Origin: Azonexus sp.
GTDB taxonomy: Bacteria; Pseudomonadota; Gammaproteobacteria; Burkholderiales; Rhodocyclaceae
Assembly: GCA_031260295.1 (NCBI GenBank)
Contig: JAIRKE010000028.1
Location: 1-64,000 of the forward strand
Reading direction: 5' to 3'
Length of the DNA stretch: 64,000 bases
Position numbers and translations under genes: made by a program. Positions 9,206 to 16,742 of this stretch are shown one piece after another; the stretch's first letter is position 1; the number at the start of each line of letters is the position of its first letter. A model generated the notes under the pieces. It was given only the letters and a program-made list of their open reading frames with translations, was not told the origin of the DNA and did not search any database.

Positions 9206-9931
9206 TCAAAATCCAAACTCGATCTGTTCTTCACTTCCCACCGATTTTTCCCTCACCGGCCTTCCTCGCTTCGGCAGGGTTCGGCGCACTCCCGTCATCA
9301 CGCTCACCTTGTCTTTAAATCGGTCGTTACCCAATGGAGCACTCTGGTTGATCGCTTGCCGTATGTCGGCAATGGCCTCTTCCTCCAGTTGCGGTCGGAA
9401 CAGCTTCCGATAATCGGCAGCACGTTCCTCTTCATTCTTGCCAAGGGCGTGGTAGAGCGGGTGCTGAATCAGATGTTCGCTTGGCTTGCCATGTCCGTTC
9501 GTCCGGTAGCTCGACCACGGGTAATGCACCGGGTCTTCAACTATTCCCGCCCTGACGGGATTGAGTTCGATATAGCGCATACAGGCAAGCAGGTAATCCT
9601 CGGCTTGGATCAGGCTGGATTTGTAGCGCCCTTCCCAGAGCGTGCCAGTACACTTGTATTGGTGGTTGATGTACTGGACATAGCGCCGACCAATGGACTG
9701 CATGAGCTTGGCGATGGCGTTTTCATCTCTCGGCGTCATGAGCAGGTGGACGTGATTGGTCATCAACACATAAGCATGAATATCGCAGCGCCAATCGGCA
9801 GCCGACTTCCATAGCCAATGGAGGTAGCACTGGTAATCCTCCTCGGCAAAGAAGCAAGGCTCTCGATTGATTCCGCGCTGCACGATGTGCTGCGGCATCC
9901 CCGATAGTTTCATGCGCGGGCGACGTGGCAT
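9206..9931 (-). CDS. REP-associated tyrosine transposase (RAYT, Y1 HUH family)
   Basis: 241 residues, starting MPRRPRMKLSGMPQHIVQRG. The HUH metal-binding motif is HVHLL (H60, H62). The candidate catalytic tyrosines are in GRRYVQYINHQY (84-92), followed by the family motif TGTLWEGRYKS and then YIELNPVRAGIV (about 117-128). The family nicks and rejoins single-stranded DNA at REP hairpins and is usually domesticated, not freely mobile. Related 20-24 bp sequences in opposite orientation lie on both sides of the gene (9164-9186 and 9949-9972). The gene starts 7 bp after the lipase stop, and the last lipase residues are encoded by the right-hand flank. Confidence 0.9.
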   Translation of the reverse strand: MPRRPRMKLSGMPQHIVQRGINREPCFFAEEDYQCYLHWLWKSAADWRCDIHAYVLMTNHVHLLMTPRDENAIAKLMQSIGRRYVQYINHQYKCTGTLWEGRYKSSLIQAEDYLLACMRYIELNPVRAGIVEDPVHYPWSSYRTNGHGKPSEHLIQHPLYHALGKNEEERAADYRKLFRPQLEEEAIADIRQAINQSAPLGNDRFKDKVSVMTGVRRTLPKRGRPVREKSVGSEEQIEFGF

Positions 9932-9938
9932 GGCTGGT

Positions 9939-11264
9939 TTATCTCATTGAAAATAAAGCGAAGCTGACCCCCATGGCACTCTTGACGGCCTTCTCAAGTT
10001 CCACCAGCTTCTCGTAATAATCACGACGCGCGTCGAAGTCGCCCGCGTCGATCATTGCGCCGCTCGGCTCCGTGCGCTCCACGGTAACGTTTTCGCCCTT
10101 GATCGCCTTGGTCAATTTCTCCAGAAGCACCTCATAACTTTCCCCGGTGGTGGCGCTGGCCGCTTCGACTACCTTGCCGGTATGCCACGCGGTCAAGCTG
10201 CCGTTCATCCGAACCATCAGCGCCTGAATCGCCAGCCCATCCATCAAATGGCCGATGTCATGGGAAACCCTTTCCGTCGTGATGTACTGCTCGGTCGTGA
10301 ATGACTTCCCGGTTCCATTGCCGGAAACGCCATCCCAATCATCACCGGGAATCGCGTCTTCGCTCTCGATGGTGATGACCCGTCCCACAAAGCTGCTGGC
10401 CGGTGGCTCATCCAGGTAGGGCGCGAACAGCTTATTGATGAATTCGTTGGTCAGTTTTTTTCCGTTGGTCGGCAGCGGCACGCTGGGAAAAAGATTCGCG
10501 AGACCGAGATCCGGGTCATACCCCGGCGCATTGAAGGTCACCGCGCCATTGTTGAACAGCGTGGGGAACAGCCGGGCGCCGATGGCGGCGAGGTGACCGC
10601 CGAGCGAATGGCCGGTAAGCGTCAGGTTGTCGCCATAGTTGATCAGGCCCGAGTTCTCGTCGGGACCCAAACCCTCGCCGGTATAGCTCTTGGTCACCCA
10701 GATGAACTTGGGCGGCACGCCTAGCGCGGTCACGTAATCGCCGGAATGCTCCGCCGGGGTCGGCGGAATCAGGCCGGTATGGATTTCCAACTGGAGCACA
10801 TCGTTTTTTCCAGCGGGAGCCATCAGACATTGGACGAAGTTGTAGAGGCTCACGGCTTGCGTGATGGCCATGCCGTATTCGCCGAGTTCTTGAAGGTCGG
10901 CTTTGAGCAGGTCGGTGTAGGCTTGCCAATCCCAAGGGGCTATCCATCCAAATTCAGGTTCCGTTCCTCGGATGGCGAGGACTTTTTCTAGCTTGCCATC
11001 TTCCCCTGTCCGCTGAAATAGGGTGGCGGCGAAACCGGAGGAGTCGTTGCCTTTGTGGCCGTTTTGGGGGACGGTCCAGACGGCGGAACCAGAAGCTTTC
11101 GCCTGATCGGAATCTTTATCAAAAATTTGGTTGGCAAGTGCTTCAGGAAGCCTTCCATCCCCATCGGCTTTTGCTGCTATTGATGCGCCATCAAGGCTAT
11201 CCAAATCCACATAGGCAGCGGTAGACAGCACGGAATACTCGTAATAATCAATAAGTTTAGACAT
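9939..11264 (-). CDS. alpha/beta-hydrolase, class 3 lipase-like
   Basis: 441 residues from ATG 11264 with AAAGGAG upstream. The nucleophile elbow is LTLTGHSLGGHLAA (Ser220). An oxyanion-type segment LAIRGTEPE (about 96-104) precedes it, and AVTFNAPGYDPD (241-252) follows in the position of the class 3 lipase strand after the nucleophile. The likely reaction is hydrolysis of lipid esters. There is no signal peptide and no RTX repeat, although such N-terminal lipase domains are often followed by RTX repeats in exported relatives. The last residues (GVSFALFSMR) come from the RAYT-side REP-like sequence, so the natural C-terminus may have been replaced. The start lies 12 bp after the upstream membrane-protein gene. 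Confidence 0.8.
   Translation of the reverse strand: MSKLIDYYEYSVLSTAAYVDLDSLDGASIAAKADGDGRLPEALANQIFDKDSDQAKASGSAVWTVPQNGHKGNDSSGFAATLFQRTGEDGKLEKVLAIRGTEPEFGWIAPWDWQAYTDLLKADLQELGEYGMAITQAVSLYNFVQCLMAPAGKNDVLQLEIHTGLIPPTPAEHSGDYVTALGVPPKFIWVTKSYTGEGLGPDENSGLINYGDNLTLTGHSLGGHLAAIGARLFPTLFNNGAVTFNAPGYDPDLGLANLFPSVPLPTNGKKLTNEFINKLFAPYLDEPPASSFVGRVITIESEDAIPGDDWDGVSGNGTGKSFTTEQYITTERVSHDIGHLMDGLAIQALMVRMNGSLTAWHTGKVVEAASATTGESYEVLLEKLTKAIKGENVTVERTEPSGAMIDAGDFDARRDYYEKLVELEKAVKSAMGVSFALFSMR
9949..9972 (-). repeat. REP-like sequence at the upstream end of the RAYT
   Basis: AAATAAAGCGAAGCTGACCC is the inverted counterpart of the copy at 9164-9186, so the RAYT gene is bracketed by inverted related sequences. 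This sequence overlaps the 3' end of the lipase gene and encodes its last residues. Confidence 0.6.
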
Positions 11265-11276
11265 TTTGATACTCCT

Positions 11277-12005
11277 TTAAGAATGTGAAGCGGGTTTTAG
11301 TACAGACTGCGGAAAGGGTGGTTGCGGGGTACTAAGCGGAGATTGCGGGCCGGGGCAAACCTTGGGGTAGCTACCGAACAAGCCGATCCAAATGGCATCC
11401 ACCATGGGATACCATCGTCGGATGGTAGTACTACGGCCAAGTATTTCTCCTGTTTGACTATCAATCACTTGGCGCTCCGTTTTTTCGAGCCGCCAGCCGA
11501 TTGGCTCTTCGTAACGATGGCGTGTTGGCCGGTGGTGATATACAACGTGATATCGTGCCTCGGGTTTATCCAAAAGAGTGACAATGACTTTGTCATCGAC
11601 GCGCTCTAGGTGACGAGCACCGCCGTCAGTTAGTAGGTTTTCAAAGTAGCGAAAACCTTGCTTTTCAAAGTCTGCTAACTCTGTTGGGTTATTCGGAAAT
11701 TGCGGCCCTAAGCTAACTTTCTGGCGTTCATATATGCTGGTGGCGGCATTCAAATACCCTTCCACCTCCACCGTCCGATAAACCTTCACCCCCGCATCCT
11801 TGCAGGCTTGATGGAAATGCCAGGCAATCCAGGCTTCTTCCGCCCAAGGCAAAGCCAACAGGACCAATGCCGGTGGTGCCAACATCCACCAGCGCCATCG
11901 GAAGTCTTTGAGCTGCCGCCCCAGAAACAAGGCAACCGACCCAATGGCGAACGAATAGATCACAATAATGGCAAGGCCAAATGGTGTGATCTGGAATGCG
12001 CTCAT
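11277..12005 (-). CDS. two-helix membrane protein upstream of the lipase
   Basis: 242 residues from the ATG at 12005, chosen over the ATG at 12023 because GGAGAG lies 7 bp upstream of it. Two hydrophobic segments sit near residues 8-28 (GLAIIVIYSFAIGSVALFLG) and 39-54 (WWMLAPPALVLLALPW). A soluble domain begins HQACKDAGVKVYRTVEVEGY, and the tail is proline-rich. I do not recognise the family. Its stop is 12 bp from the lipase start. The arrangement (small membrane protein then secreted-type enzyme) repeats what is seen at 8991-963. Confidence 0.6.
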   Translation of the reverse strand: MSAFQITPFGLAIIVIYSFAIGSVALFLGRQLKDFRWRWWMLAPPALVLLALPWAEEAWIAWHFHQACKDAGVKVYRTVEVEGYLNAATSIYERQKVSLGPQFPNNPTELADFEKQGFRYFENLLTDGGARHLERVDDKVIVTLLDKPEARYHVVYHHRPTRHRYEEPIGWRLEKTERQVIDSQTGEILGRSTTIRRWYPMVDAIWIGLFGSYPKVCPGPQSPLSTPQPPFPQSVLKPASHS

Positions 12006-12176
12006 ACAGATCTCTCCGGCCATTTGCGATAGCGAAAACAGCGAAAATGGGCGCCGCTTTTATTTCTCCCGTTCATCTCATTCTCCTTACAAAATGCAAT
12101 CAAGAAACAACCCACGATTCTCAAGCCAATGAGAACCGTGGTTTATTTCCTGCCACCATCCAGCAAGCGTAGGGCC

Positions 12177-12402
12177 GTAGCTTGGGCTGAGCACAGCGAC
12201 AAGGCCGCAGGACAGCCGAAGGCTGGTCCCGCGCAGCGGGATTCGGCGAAGCCGAACAACCCCGACACCCGCCAGCGGAGAAAGCGCCCCGCCCTTGAGC
12301 GGTTTTTGGCATCGGCGTTGACGCCGATCCATAAAATCAATGAGTTACAAAAGTCACTTCCGCGTCTTTCCTGAGAAACGAGAGGGAACGACAGTCTGCT
12401 GA
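12177..12402 (+). repeat. interspersed palindromic repeat, copy A (long form)
   Basis: The core palindrome ATCGGCGTTGACGCCGAT lies at 12311-12328, followed by ATCAATGAGTTACAAAA. Upstream is a string of small hairpins: CAGCC-gaa-GGCTG, CCCGC-gca-GCGGG and TTCGGC-gaa-GCCGAA. The right-hand part (to GAGAGGGAAC) also matches copy D. It is the same family as copies B to E, all in one orientation. Confidence 0.8.
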
Positions 12403-12529
12403 CCCGAATGTCGCGTGATTGGCAGGGATGCGCCGCTTGCCCTCTCCCGGCCTTCGGCCACCCGTCCCCGCGATGGGGGACAAGCGAGGGGAAAAATGCA
12501 AGCACTTGAACAGCGCGGTCGCTTGCCAT

Positions 12530-12600
12530 GATCAGTTTTTGAAATCGGCGTTGACGCCGATTTTTAAAAATCAATGGCTTACAAAAATCACTCCCACAAA
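12530..12600 (+). repeat. interspersed palindromic repeat, copy B (short form)
   Basis: Core palindrome at 12544-12561, preceded by GTTTTTGAA and followed by ATCAATGGCTTACAAAAATC. It lacks the upstream hairpin string of copies A and C. Confidence 0.75.
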
Positions 12601-12749
12601 ACGAGGCATCCTCGCCTTGCTCTGCCATGGGCACCATGGCGCCCATTGGGCTTGTCTTCACTTCAATTTTCATCATCGCAGCCTCTCGGACGTTGTCTCT
12701 ATCCCGCACGGTCAAGGAAGCGAACCCCAACGCCCATGCTCGCCCCGGA

Positions 12750-13241
12750 TCAAATGCTGGCTTGCAGATCCGCCAGCGAAATCATCAGGGTCATGTCGCT
12801 GGTCGGAGATGGCAAGAAGCCCATCTCAAGATAGAACTGCCTGGCGTCATCATGGATGGCGTGAACGATCATGCCGCGTATGCCAATAATGTCGGCGGCG
12901 GCCATCACGCGCTTTGCCGCGTCTTGAACCAAGCCGCGGCCCAGGCCACGTTTCTGGAAACGTCGGTCTACCGCAAGCCGCGCCAGCGTCACGACGGGAA
13001 TATGTTCCGGCATGTTGCGCCGCAAGCGACCGGTGGCTTCACGGACGGCAATGTTGCTCGATGCCAGCGCGTAGTAGGCGATCACCCGGCCATCTTCAGC
13101 GACGACATAGGTACGGCTCGCGCCGCTGGCTTGATTGGCGCGAGCGCGCCGTTTCAACCAGTCATCCAGCAAGACAACGCCCGAATCGAAGGCGTCGAGG
13201 GCATGATGCTCGGCAAGCAATGTCGGCGCCTGTATCGTCAT
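12750..13241 (-). CDS. GNAT-family acetyltransferase toxin (TacT/AtaT-like)
   Basis: 163 residues from ATG 13241, whose ATGA overlaps the antitoxin stop; the longer frame would need a GTG at 13253. GNAT features: strand VVTLARLAVDRRF, acetyl-CoA loop QKRGLGRGL, and HDDARQFYLEMGF near the C-terminus with the tyrosine that acts as general acid in this toxin family. Known family members acetylate the amino group of charged tRNAs and stop translation. Order and overlap with the upstream DUF1778 gene make this a type II toxin-antitoxin pair. The exact tRNA target cannot be told from the sequence. Confidence 0.88.
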   Translation of the reverse strand: MTIQAPTLLAEHHALDAFDSGVVLLDDWLKRRARANQASGASRTYVVAEDGRVIAYYALASSNIAVREATGRLRRNMPEHIPVVTLARLAVDRRFQKRGLGRGLVQDAAKRVMAAADIIGIRGMIVHAIHDDARQFYLEMGFLPSPTSDMTLMISLADLQASI

Positions 13242-13531
13242 GGCTGCTGCCACAGCGGTTTTGCCTGCATCGTGGCGCGAAGCTTGGCGTTGGGCTGTGG
13301 CGGCCGGTCGAGCATTTCGAGAAACTGCTCGTACCGCTCACGGCTTACCTCGATGATGGTCTGGTCGAGGATGGCGTCTTCCGCGGCTCGCCGGGCCGCC
13401 TCGATAACGAAGTCGGAACGGCTACGACCGAGCATCATTGCGGCATGGTCGATCAACGAGCGAGTCTCGGTACGCATCCGCAAATTGACCGCGTGCAGTT
13501 TGGATTCAGGCTGGTGTGCATGGCTTGGCAT
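13238..13531 (-). CDS. DUF1778 antitoxin (TacA-like, ribbon-helix-helix)
   Basis: 97 residues, with AAGGAA upstream of ATG 13531. The N-terminal half (LHAVNLRMRTETRSLIDHAA then GRSRSDFVIEAARRAAED) is the DUF1778 ribbon-helix-helix domain that binds the operon promoter. The C-terminal tail (YEQFLEMLDRPPQPN) is the part that wraps the acetyltransferase in related complexes. It overlaps the toxin by 4 bp, so translation is coupled. The gene starts 44 bp after the end of a glycosyltransferase gene; that spacer would have to hold any own promoter and operator. Confidence 0.88.
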   Translation of the reverse strand: MPSHAHQPESKLHAVNLRMRTETRSLIDHAAMMLGRSRSDFVIEAARRAAEDAILDQTIIEVSRERYEQFLEMLDRPPQPNAKLRATMQAKPLWQQP

Positions 13532-13575
13532 GGGAATTCCTTTCGAGGGATGGAGAACGGTAGTATCGCGTCATC

Positions 13576-14829
13576 CTAGCACACGCCAGATACACAACGT
13601 GTACCAAATGGCGCATATGGGCACAGATGGCAGACAGCTTCTTGTTGTGCTTGTTGTGCAATGAGGGACAGGCTTTGTTCCATGGCCTGCTTGGGCGAGA
13701 ACTGGCGATAACGATCCCGGAATGCATTGGCCGCCTGTCGATAGTGCGGCTTGTCCAGCAGTTCCCGCAACGATGCGGTGGCGCTGTCGGCGTCGAGCCG
13801 GCCGTCAAGCAGCTTGCCTGCGCCCAGCAGTTCGATGCGTCGTGCGAAGAACATCTGCTCGACATGCCGGGGTCGCATCGCCAAAGGCACGCCCGCCAGC
13901 AGCGCCTGGGTCGAGAACCCGCTATTGCCATAACCAATTGCCAGATCGGCATGTTCGAGCAATGGCGGTAGATCGACGGGCGCCAGCGCAATACGCAACC
14001 GTCGTGTGGCAACACGTTTCACCGCCTCGGGGTCCATCCCAGGAACGACACACAACACATCGGCATCCAGTCGGGCCAGCGCCTGAAGTATTGCGGCGAA
14101 CCCCGATACCGTGGGGCGCAGATAAGCCAAAATTTTTGGCGCCTCCCCGTGCTGCCAAGCGACACGCAAGGCTTGGGGCAGCGAGACGATGGGACCGACA
14201 TAGCGTCCCTCCGGACGCTCGCCATAGTGATCGAGTTCGGCAAACGTATCCAGGATATCGGCCGCGCCGAACATATCGCGCAGGTGTACGGTCGCCGCAT
14301 GTCCCAGCGCCTTTTGCGCCGCATCGGTCACCCGGTTGAGCCGTACTTCGGCGGCGCTCAGGGTTTCTTCGGAAATCGCCTCCCAAGGCCGAATCGAAGG
14401 CCACGGTGAAACGGCGGGCGGAATCGCAAAGCCGTTGCCAATCGCCAGATGAGGGATACCCGAAAGATGCGCCGCCAGCATGGCCGTCGGCGCGTGGTCG
14501 GTAACCAGTACATCGGGTCGGGCCAGCGTAAATATTCCTCTCCAGGCGTTGAGCCGCGCCGCCACATCCCGCGCATCGGCAAAACCGCTGGCATTCAGCA
14601 CGTCAGCATAGTTTACGGGTGGCCTATGAACCGCGATACCCGGCGGTGTCATGGGCACGGGCAGCACTGTGAACGCTTGCCCGATATAGCGTCCAGCCGG
14701 CAGCCGAACATCCTTGAGTGCCAGCGTTACCGCGTGCCCGCGCTGGCGCAAGCCTTCGGCCAATTGCTGGCAGCGGGCGAGGTGCCCGAAGGCCTCGCCC
14801 ATTTCCCATGCGATCAGTACGCGTGCCAT
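13576..14829 (-). CDS. glycosyltransferase, MurG/GT1-like GT-B fold
   Basis: 417 residues. The start MARVLIAWEMGEAFGHLARC is the typical first Rossmann strand and glycine loop of nucleotide-sugar GT-B enzymes acting at the start of a sugar chain (MurG, UGT, rhamnosyltransferases). DVLVTDHAPTAMLAA follows near 105. The C-terminal donor half has LLEHADLAIGYGNSGFSTQALLAG, matching the glycine-rich nucleotide-binding region, and then GVPLAMRPRHVEQMFFARRI. It transfers a sugar to an unknown acceptor, probably in surface polysaccharide or glycolipid synthesis. The extra C-terminal residues (HLCPYAPFGTRCVSGVC) are Cys-rich and odd. No pathway partners are adjacent apart from another glycosyltransferase. 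Confidence 0.75.
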   Translation of the reverse strand: MARVLIAWEMGEAFGHLARCQQLAEGLRQRGHAVTLALKDVRLPAGRYIGQAFTVLPVPMTPPGIAVHRPPVNYADVLNASGFADARDVAARLNAWRGIFTLARPDVLVTDHAPTAMLAAHLSGIPHLAIGNGFAIPPAVSPWPSIRPWEAISEETLSAAEVRLNRVTDAAQKALGHAATVHLRDMFGAADILDTFAELDHYGERPEGRYVGPIVSLPQALRVAWQHGEAPKILAYLRPTVSGFAAILQALARLDADVLCVVPGMDPEAVKRVATRRLRIALAPVDLPPLLEHADLAIGYGNSGFSTQALLAGVPLAMRPRHVEQMFFARRIELLGAGKLLDGRLDADSATASLRELLDKPHYRQAANAFRDRYRQFSPKQAMEQSLSLIAQQAQQEAVCHLCPYAPFGTRCVSGVC

Positions 14830-15143
14830 GGCTTCAGGATCAGGTCGTTGCTCGCCTGGGGGATGCTGGCTTGGGTCTTCATCTTCATGAGTTTGTTTAT
14901 CCCTTCATTCAATCCCGCCAAGCCTTATGCGAAAAGTGTGCGAAAAGGCGAAAAGGGGTCAGCCCGCGTAGCTTGGGTAGAGCACAGCGACAAGGCCGCA
15001 GGCCGCAGGACAGCCGAAGGCTGGTCCCGCGCAGCGGGATTCGGCGAAGCCGAACAAGCCCAATACCCGCCGGCAAAGAAAGCACCGCGCCCAGGATCGG
15101 TTTTTGGCATCGGCGTTGACGCCGATTGTTTGAAATCAATGAG
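14830..15143. other. intergenic spacer with repeat copy C
   Basis: 314 bp between two minus-strand glycosyltransferase genes. It holds repeat copy C and, near 14931-14963, short gcgaaaa-type repeats followed by ggggtcagcc that resemble the RAYT-associated sequences. No gene is supported. Confidence 0.55.
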
Positions 15144-15155
15144 TTACAAAAATTG
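14968..15155 (+). repeat. interspersed palindromic repeat, copy C (long form)
   Basis: It is nearly the same as copy A, with the hairpin string and a small internal duplication (gccgcag twice). The core palindrome is at 15109-15126, followed by ATCAATGAGTTACAAAAA. The TTA at 15144-15146 is the stop codon of the minus-strand glycosyltransferase that reads into it, so the repeat supplies that gene's last codons. Confidence 0.8.
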
Positions 15156-16427
15156 CTCATGATTTCGGGCCGGGCTTTCTATCGCGCTTACTGCCAGGCC
15201 AAGCAGCCGGTTGTAGCCGGCCAGCCCTTGGGCCAGTGAATAACGGGCGGCGATGTCGCGCCTGGCCAGCCGGCGCAGGGGGAGTTGCGTTGCCGGGTCG
15301 TTCAAGGTCTCGACAATGCGCTCGGCAATCCCTGGGTAGTCGAAGAAATCCACCAGCCAGCCGTTCTCGCCGTGGCGGATTACTTCGCGCACCGGCGTCG
15401 TGTCGGCGCCGATGACCAGGCAGCCGCTGGCCATGGCTTCGAGCATCGACCAAGAGAGCACGAAGGGGTAGGAGAGGTAGACGTGCGCGGCGGAAACTTG
15501 CAGGACGCGCCGGTAGCGCTCATACGGCAGTTTGCCGAGGAAGTGGGTGCGGTTTGGGTCGAGCGCGATGTCGCGGCTGAGTTTTTCCCGCCAGTGGGCG
15601 GCGTCCTGGGGGCGCTGGCCGTAGCTGACGTCGTCGTCGCCGACGATCAGGGCTTGGCAGTTGGGGTGCCGGCGCTGGGCGATGGCCAGGGCGCGCAGAA
15701 AGCTGTGGATGCCCCGGTAGGGTTCGAGGTTGCGGGCGACGTAGGTGATGACCGGATCGCCGGCTTTGACCCGGGCGCCGTTGGGCAGGGTGAAGGTCGC
15801 TTGCGGATCGGGGCCCAGGCGCTCGGTATCGATGCCTTCGTGCAGCACGTGGATTCGGGGCTGGAAGATCGGCGGATGCACGCTGCGTTGCCAGGCGGTT
15901 GGACAGACGCTTTCGTCGCACAGGGTCAGGTTGAGGGCGTGCAGGGCATTCCAGGTACGGATACGGGCGTGGTTGTTGAGCGTCGCGGGGAATTCGGGGT
16001 CGAAACCGACATCGGCGCCGTAGGCGTTGTAGTACCACTCGCAGAGGTGGATGAGGCGGGTGTCCGGGAAGACGTCGCGCAGGTAGAGCGTGTCGCCCCA
16101 GCCGGGGTGGGCGAGGACGACGTCGGGGATAAAACCTTGGCGCTTGAGTTGCAGATAGGCGCGGGCGGTGGCCTGGCCGGCGCGCACGGCGTGTTCCATG
16201 GGGCGCAGGTAGGGATGGCCGCCGGGTTTGCCGTGGGGTGTCCGGTAGCGCAGATGATTCAGACCCGGAATACCCGGCGAGCGGGTGCCGCCCAGACCGA
16301 CGATGCGCAGGTCTTCACGCTGCGCCCAGTGGGTGGCTAGGTGGCGGAATTGGCCAGGGAAATTGGGGTGGACGAGCAGGATGTTGTGCGGCTGTTGATG
16401 CTCGTTTACTTTTGTTTTTTTCTCCAT
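15144..16427 (-). CDS. glycosyltransferase family 4-like protein
   Basis: 427 residues from ATG 16427 (MEKKTKVNEHQQPHNILLVH). The N-terminal acceptor domain contains VHPNFPGQFRHLATHWA, and the donor domain begins VITYVARNLEPYRGIHSFLR. YPFVLSWSMLEAMASGCLVI holds the GT4 E-x7-E-like donor site region; TPVREVIRHGENGWLVDF is the usual GT4 ending. It resembles retaining transferases of exopolysaccharide clusters. No sugar-nucleotide synthesis genes lie nearby. The last codons and stop lie inside a dispersed repeat, so the extreme C-terminus may differ from that of relatives. Confidence 0.8.
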   Translation of the reverse strand: MEKKTKVNEHQQPHNILLVHPNFPGQFRHLATHWAQREDLRIVGLGGTRSPGIPGLNHLRYRTPHGKPGGHPYLRPMEHAVRAGQATARAYLQLKRQGFIPDVVLAHPGWGDTLYLRDVFPDTRLIHLCEWYYNAYGADVGFDPEFPATLNNHARIRTWNALHALNLTLCDESVCPTAWQRSVHPPIFQPRIHVLHEGIDTERLGPDPQATFTLPNGARVKAGDPVITYVARNLEPYRGIHSFLRALAIAQRRHPNCQALIVGDDDVSYGQRPQDAAHWREKLSRDIALDPNRTHFLGKLPYERYRRVLQVSAAHVYLSYPFVLSWSMLEAMASGCLVIGADTTPVREVIRHGENGWLVDFFDYPGIAERIVETLNDPATQLPLRRLARRDIAARYSLAQGLAGYNRLLGLAVSAIESPARNHEQFL

Positions 16428-16524
16428 CACGGTTTTCTAACTGTCGGTTTCAAGGTTTTCAGCACGCTAGAGCAGTTTTGGTTCAGGTGCATACAATTCC
16501 TAGCGCCGCCGCCCCCCAACCCAG

Positions 16525-16589
16525 CCTTCCCCCGCACGCGGGGGAAGGTGCTCGTTCCCTCCCCCGTCCCCATCGGGGACGGGGGAGGG
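16525..16589. repeat. two strong GC-rich hairpins
   Basis: The first hairpin has 11-bp arms CCTTCCCCCGC (16525-16535) and GCGGGGGAAGG (16538-16548). The second has 15-bp arms at 16557-16571 (CCCTCCCCCGTCCCC) and 16575-16589 with the loop ATC. Outer CCCCCAACCC and GGGTTAGGGTGGGGG also pair loosely. This mosaic palindromic sequence is a common dispersed type in proteobacteria. A weaker version lies near 12430-12495. Confidence 0.75.
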
Positions 16590-16614
16590 TTAGGGTGGGG
16601 GCAACAGCCGGAGA

Positions 16615-16742
16615 AGAAAGCGCCGCACCCAGGAGCGGGTTTTTGCCAATCGGCGTTGACGCCGATGTTTGAAATCAATGGCTTACAAAAATCACTCCCG
16701 AGTCTTTCCGGGCCAGCGAGAGGGAACAACGCTCTGCTCACC
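16615..16742 (+). repeat. interspersed palindromic repeat, copy D
   Basis: Core palindrome at 16649-16666, preceded by GAGCGGGTTTTTGCCA and followed by ATCAATGGCTTACAAAAATC. The homology with copy A continues through GAGAGGGAAC into the 3' end of the ParB-like gene, including its stop codon. The copy therefore directly abuts that gene. Confidence 0.75.

Larger units (their letters stand above)
12006..12749. other. intergenic repeat-rich spacer, no gene seen
   Basis: About 740 bp without a supportable gene. It contains a degenerate REP-like sequence near 12040-12070, palindromic repeat copies A (12177-12402) and B (12530-12600), a partial GC-rich hairpin near 12430-12495, and another REP-like stretch near 12645-12668 (cttgtcttcacttcaatttt). 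Open frames here on either strand run through the repeats and have no start signals. Confidence 0.6.
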
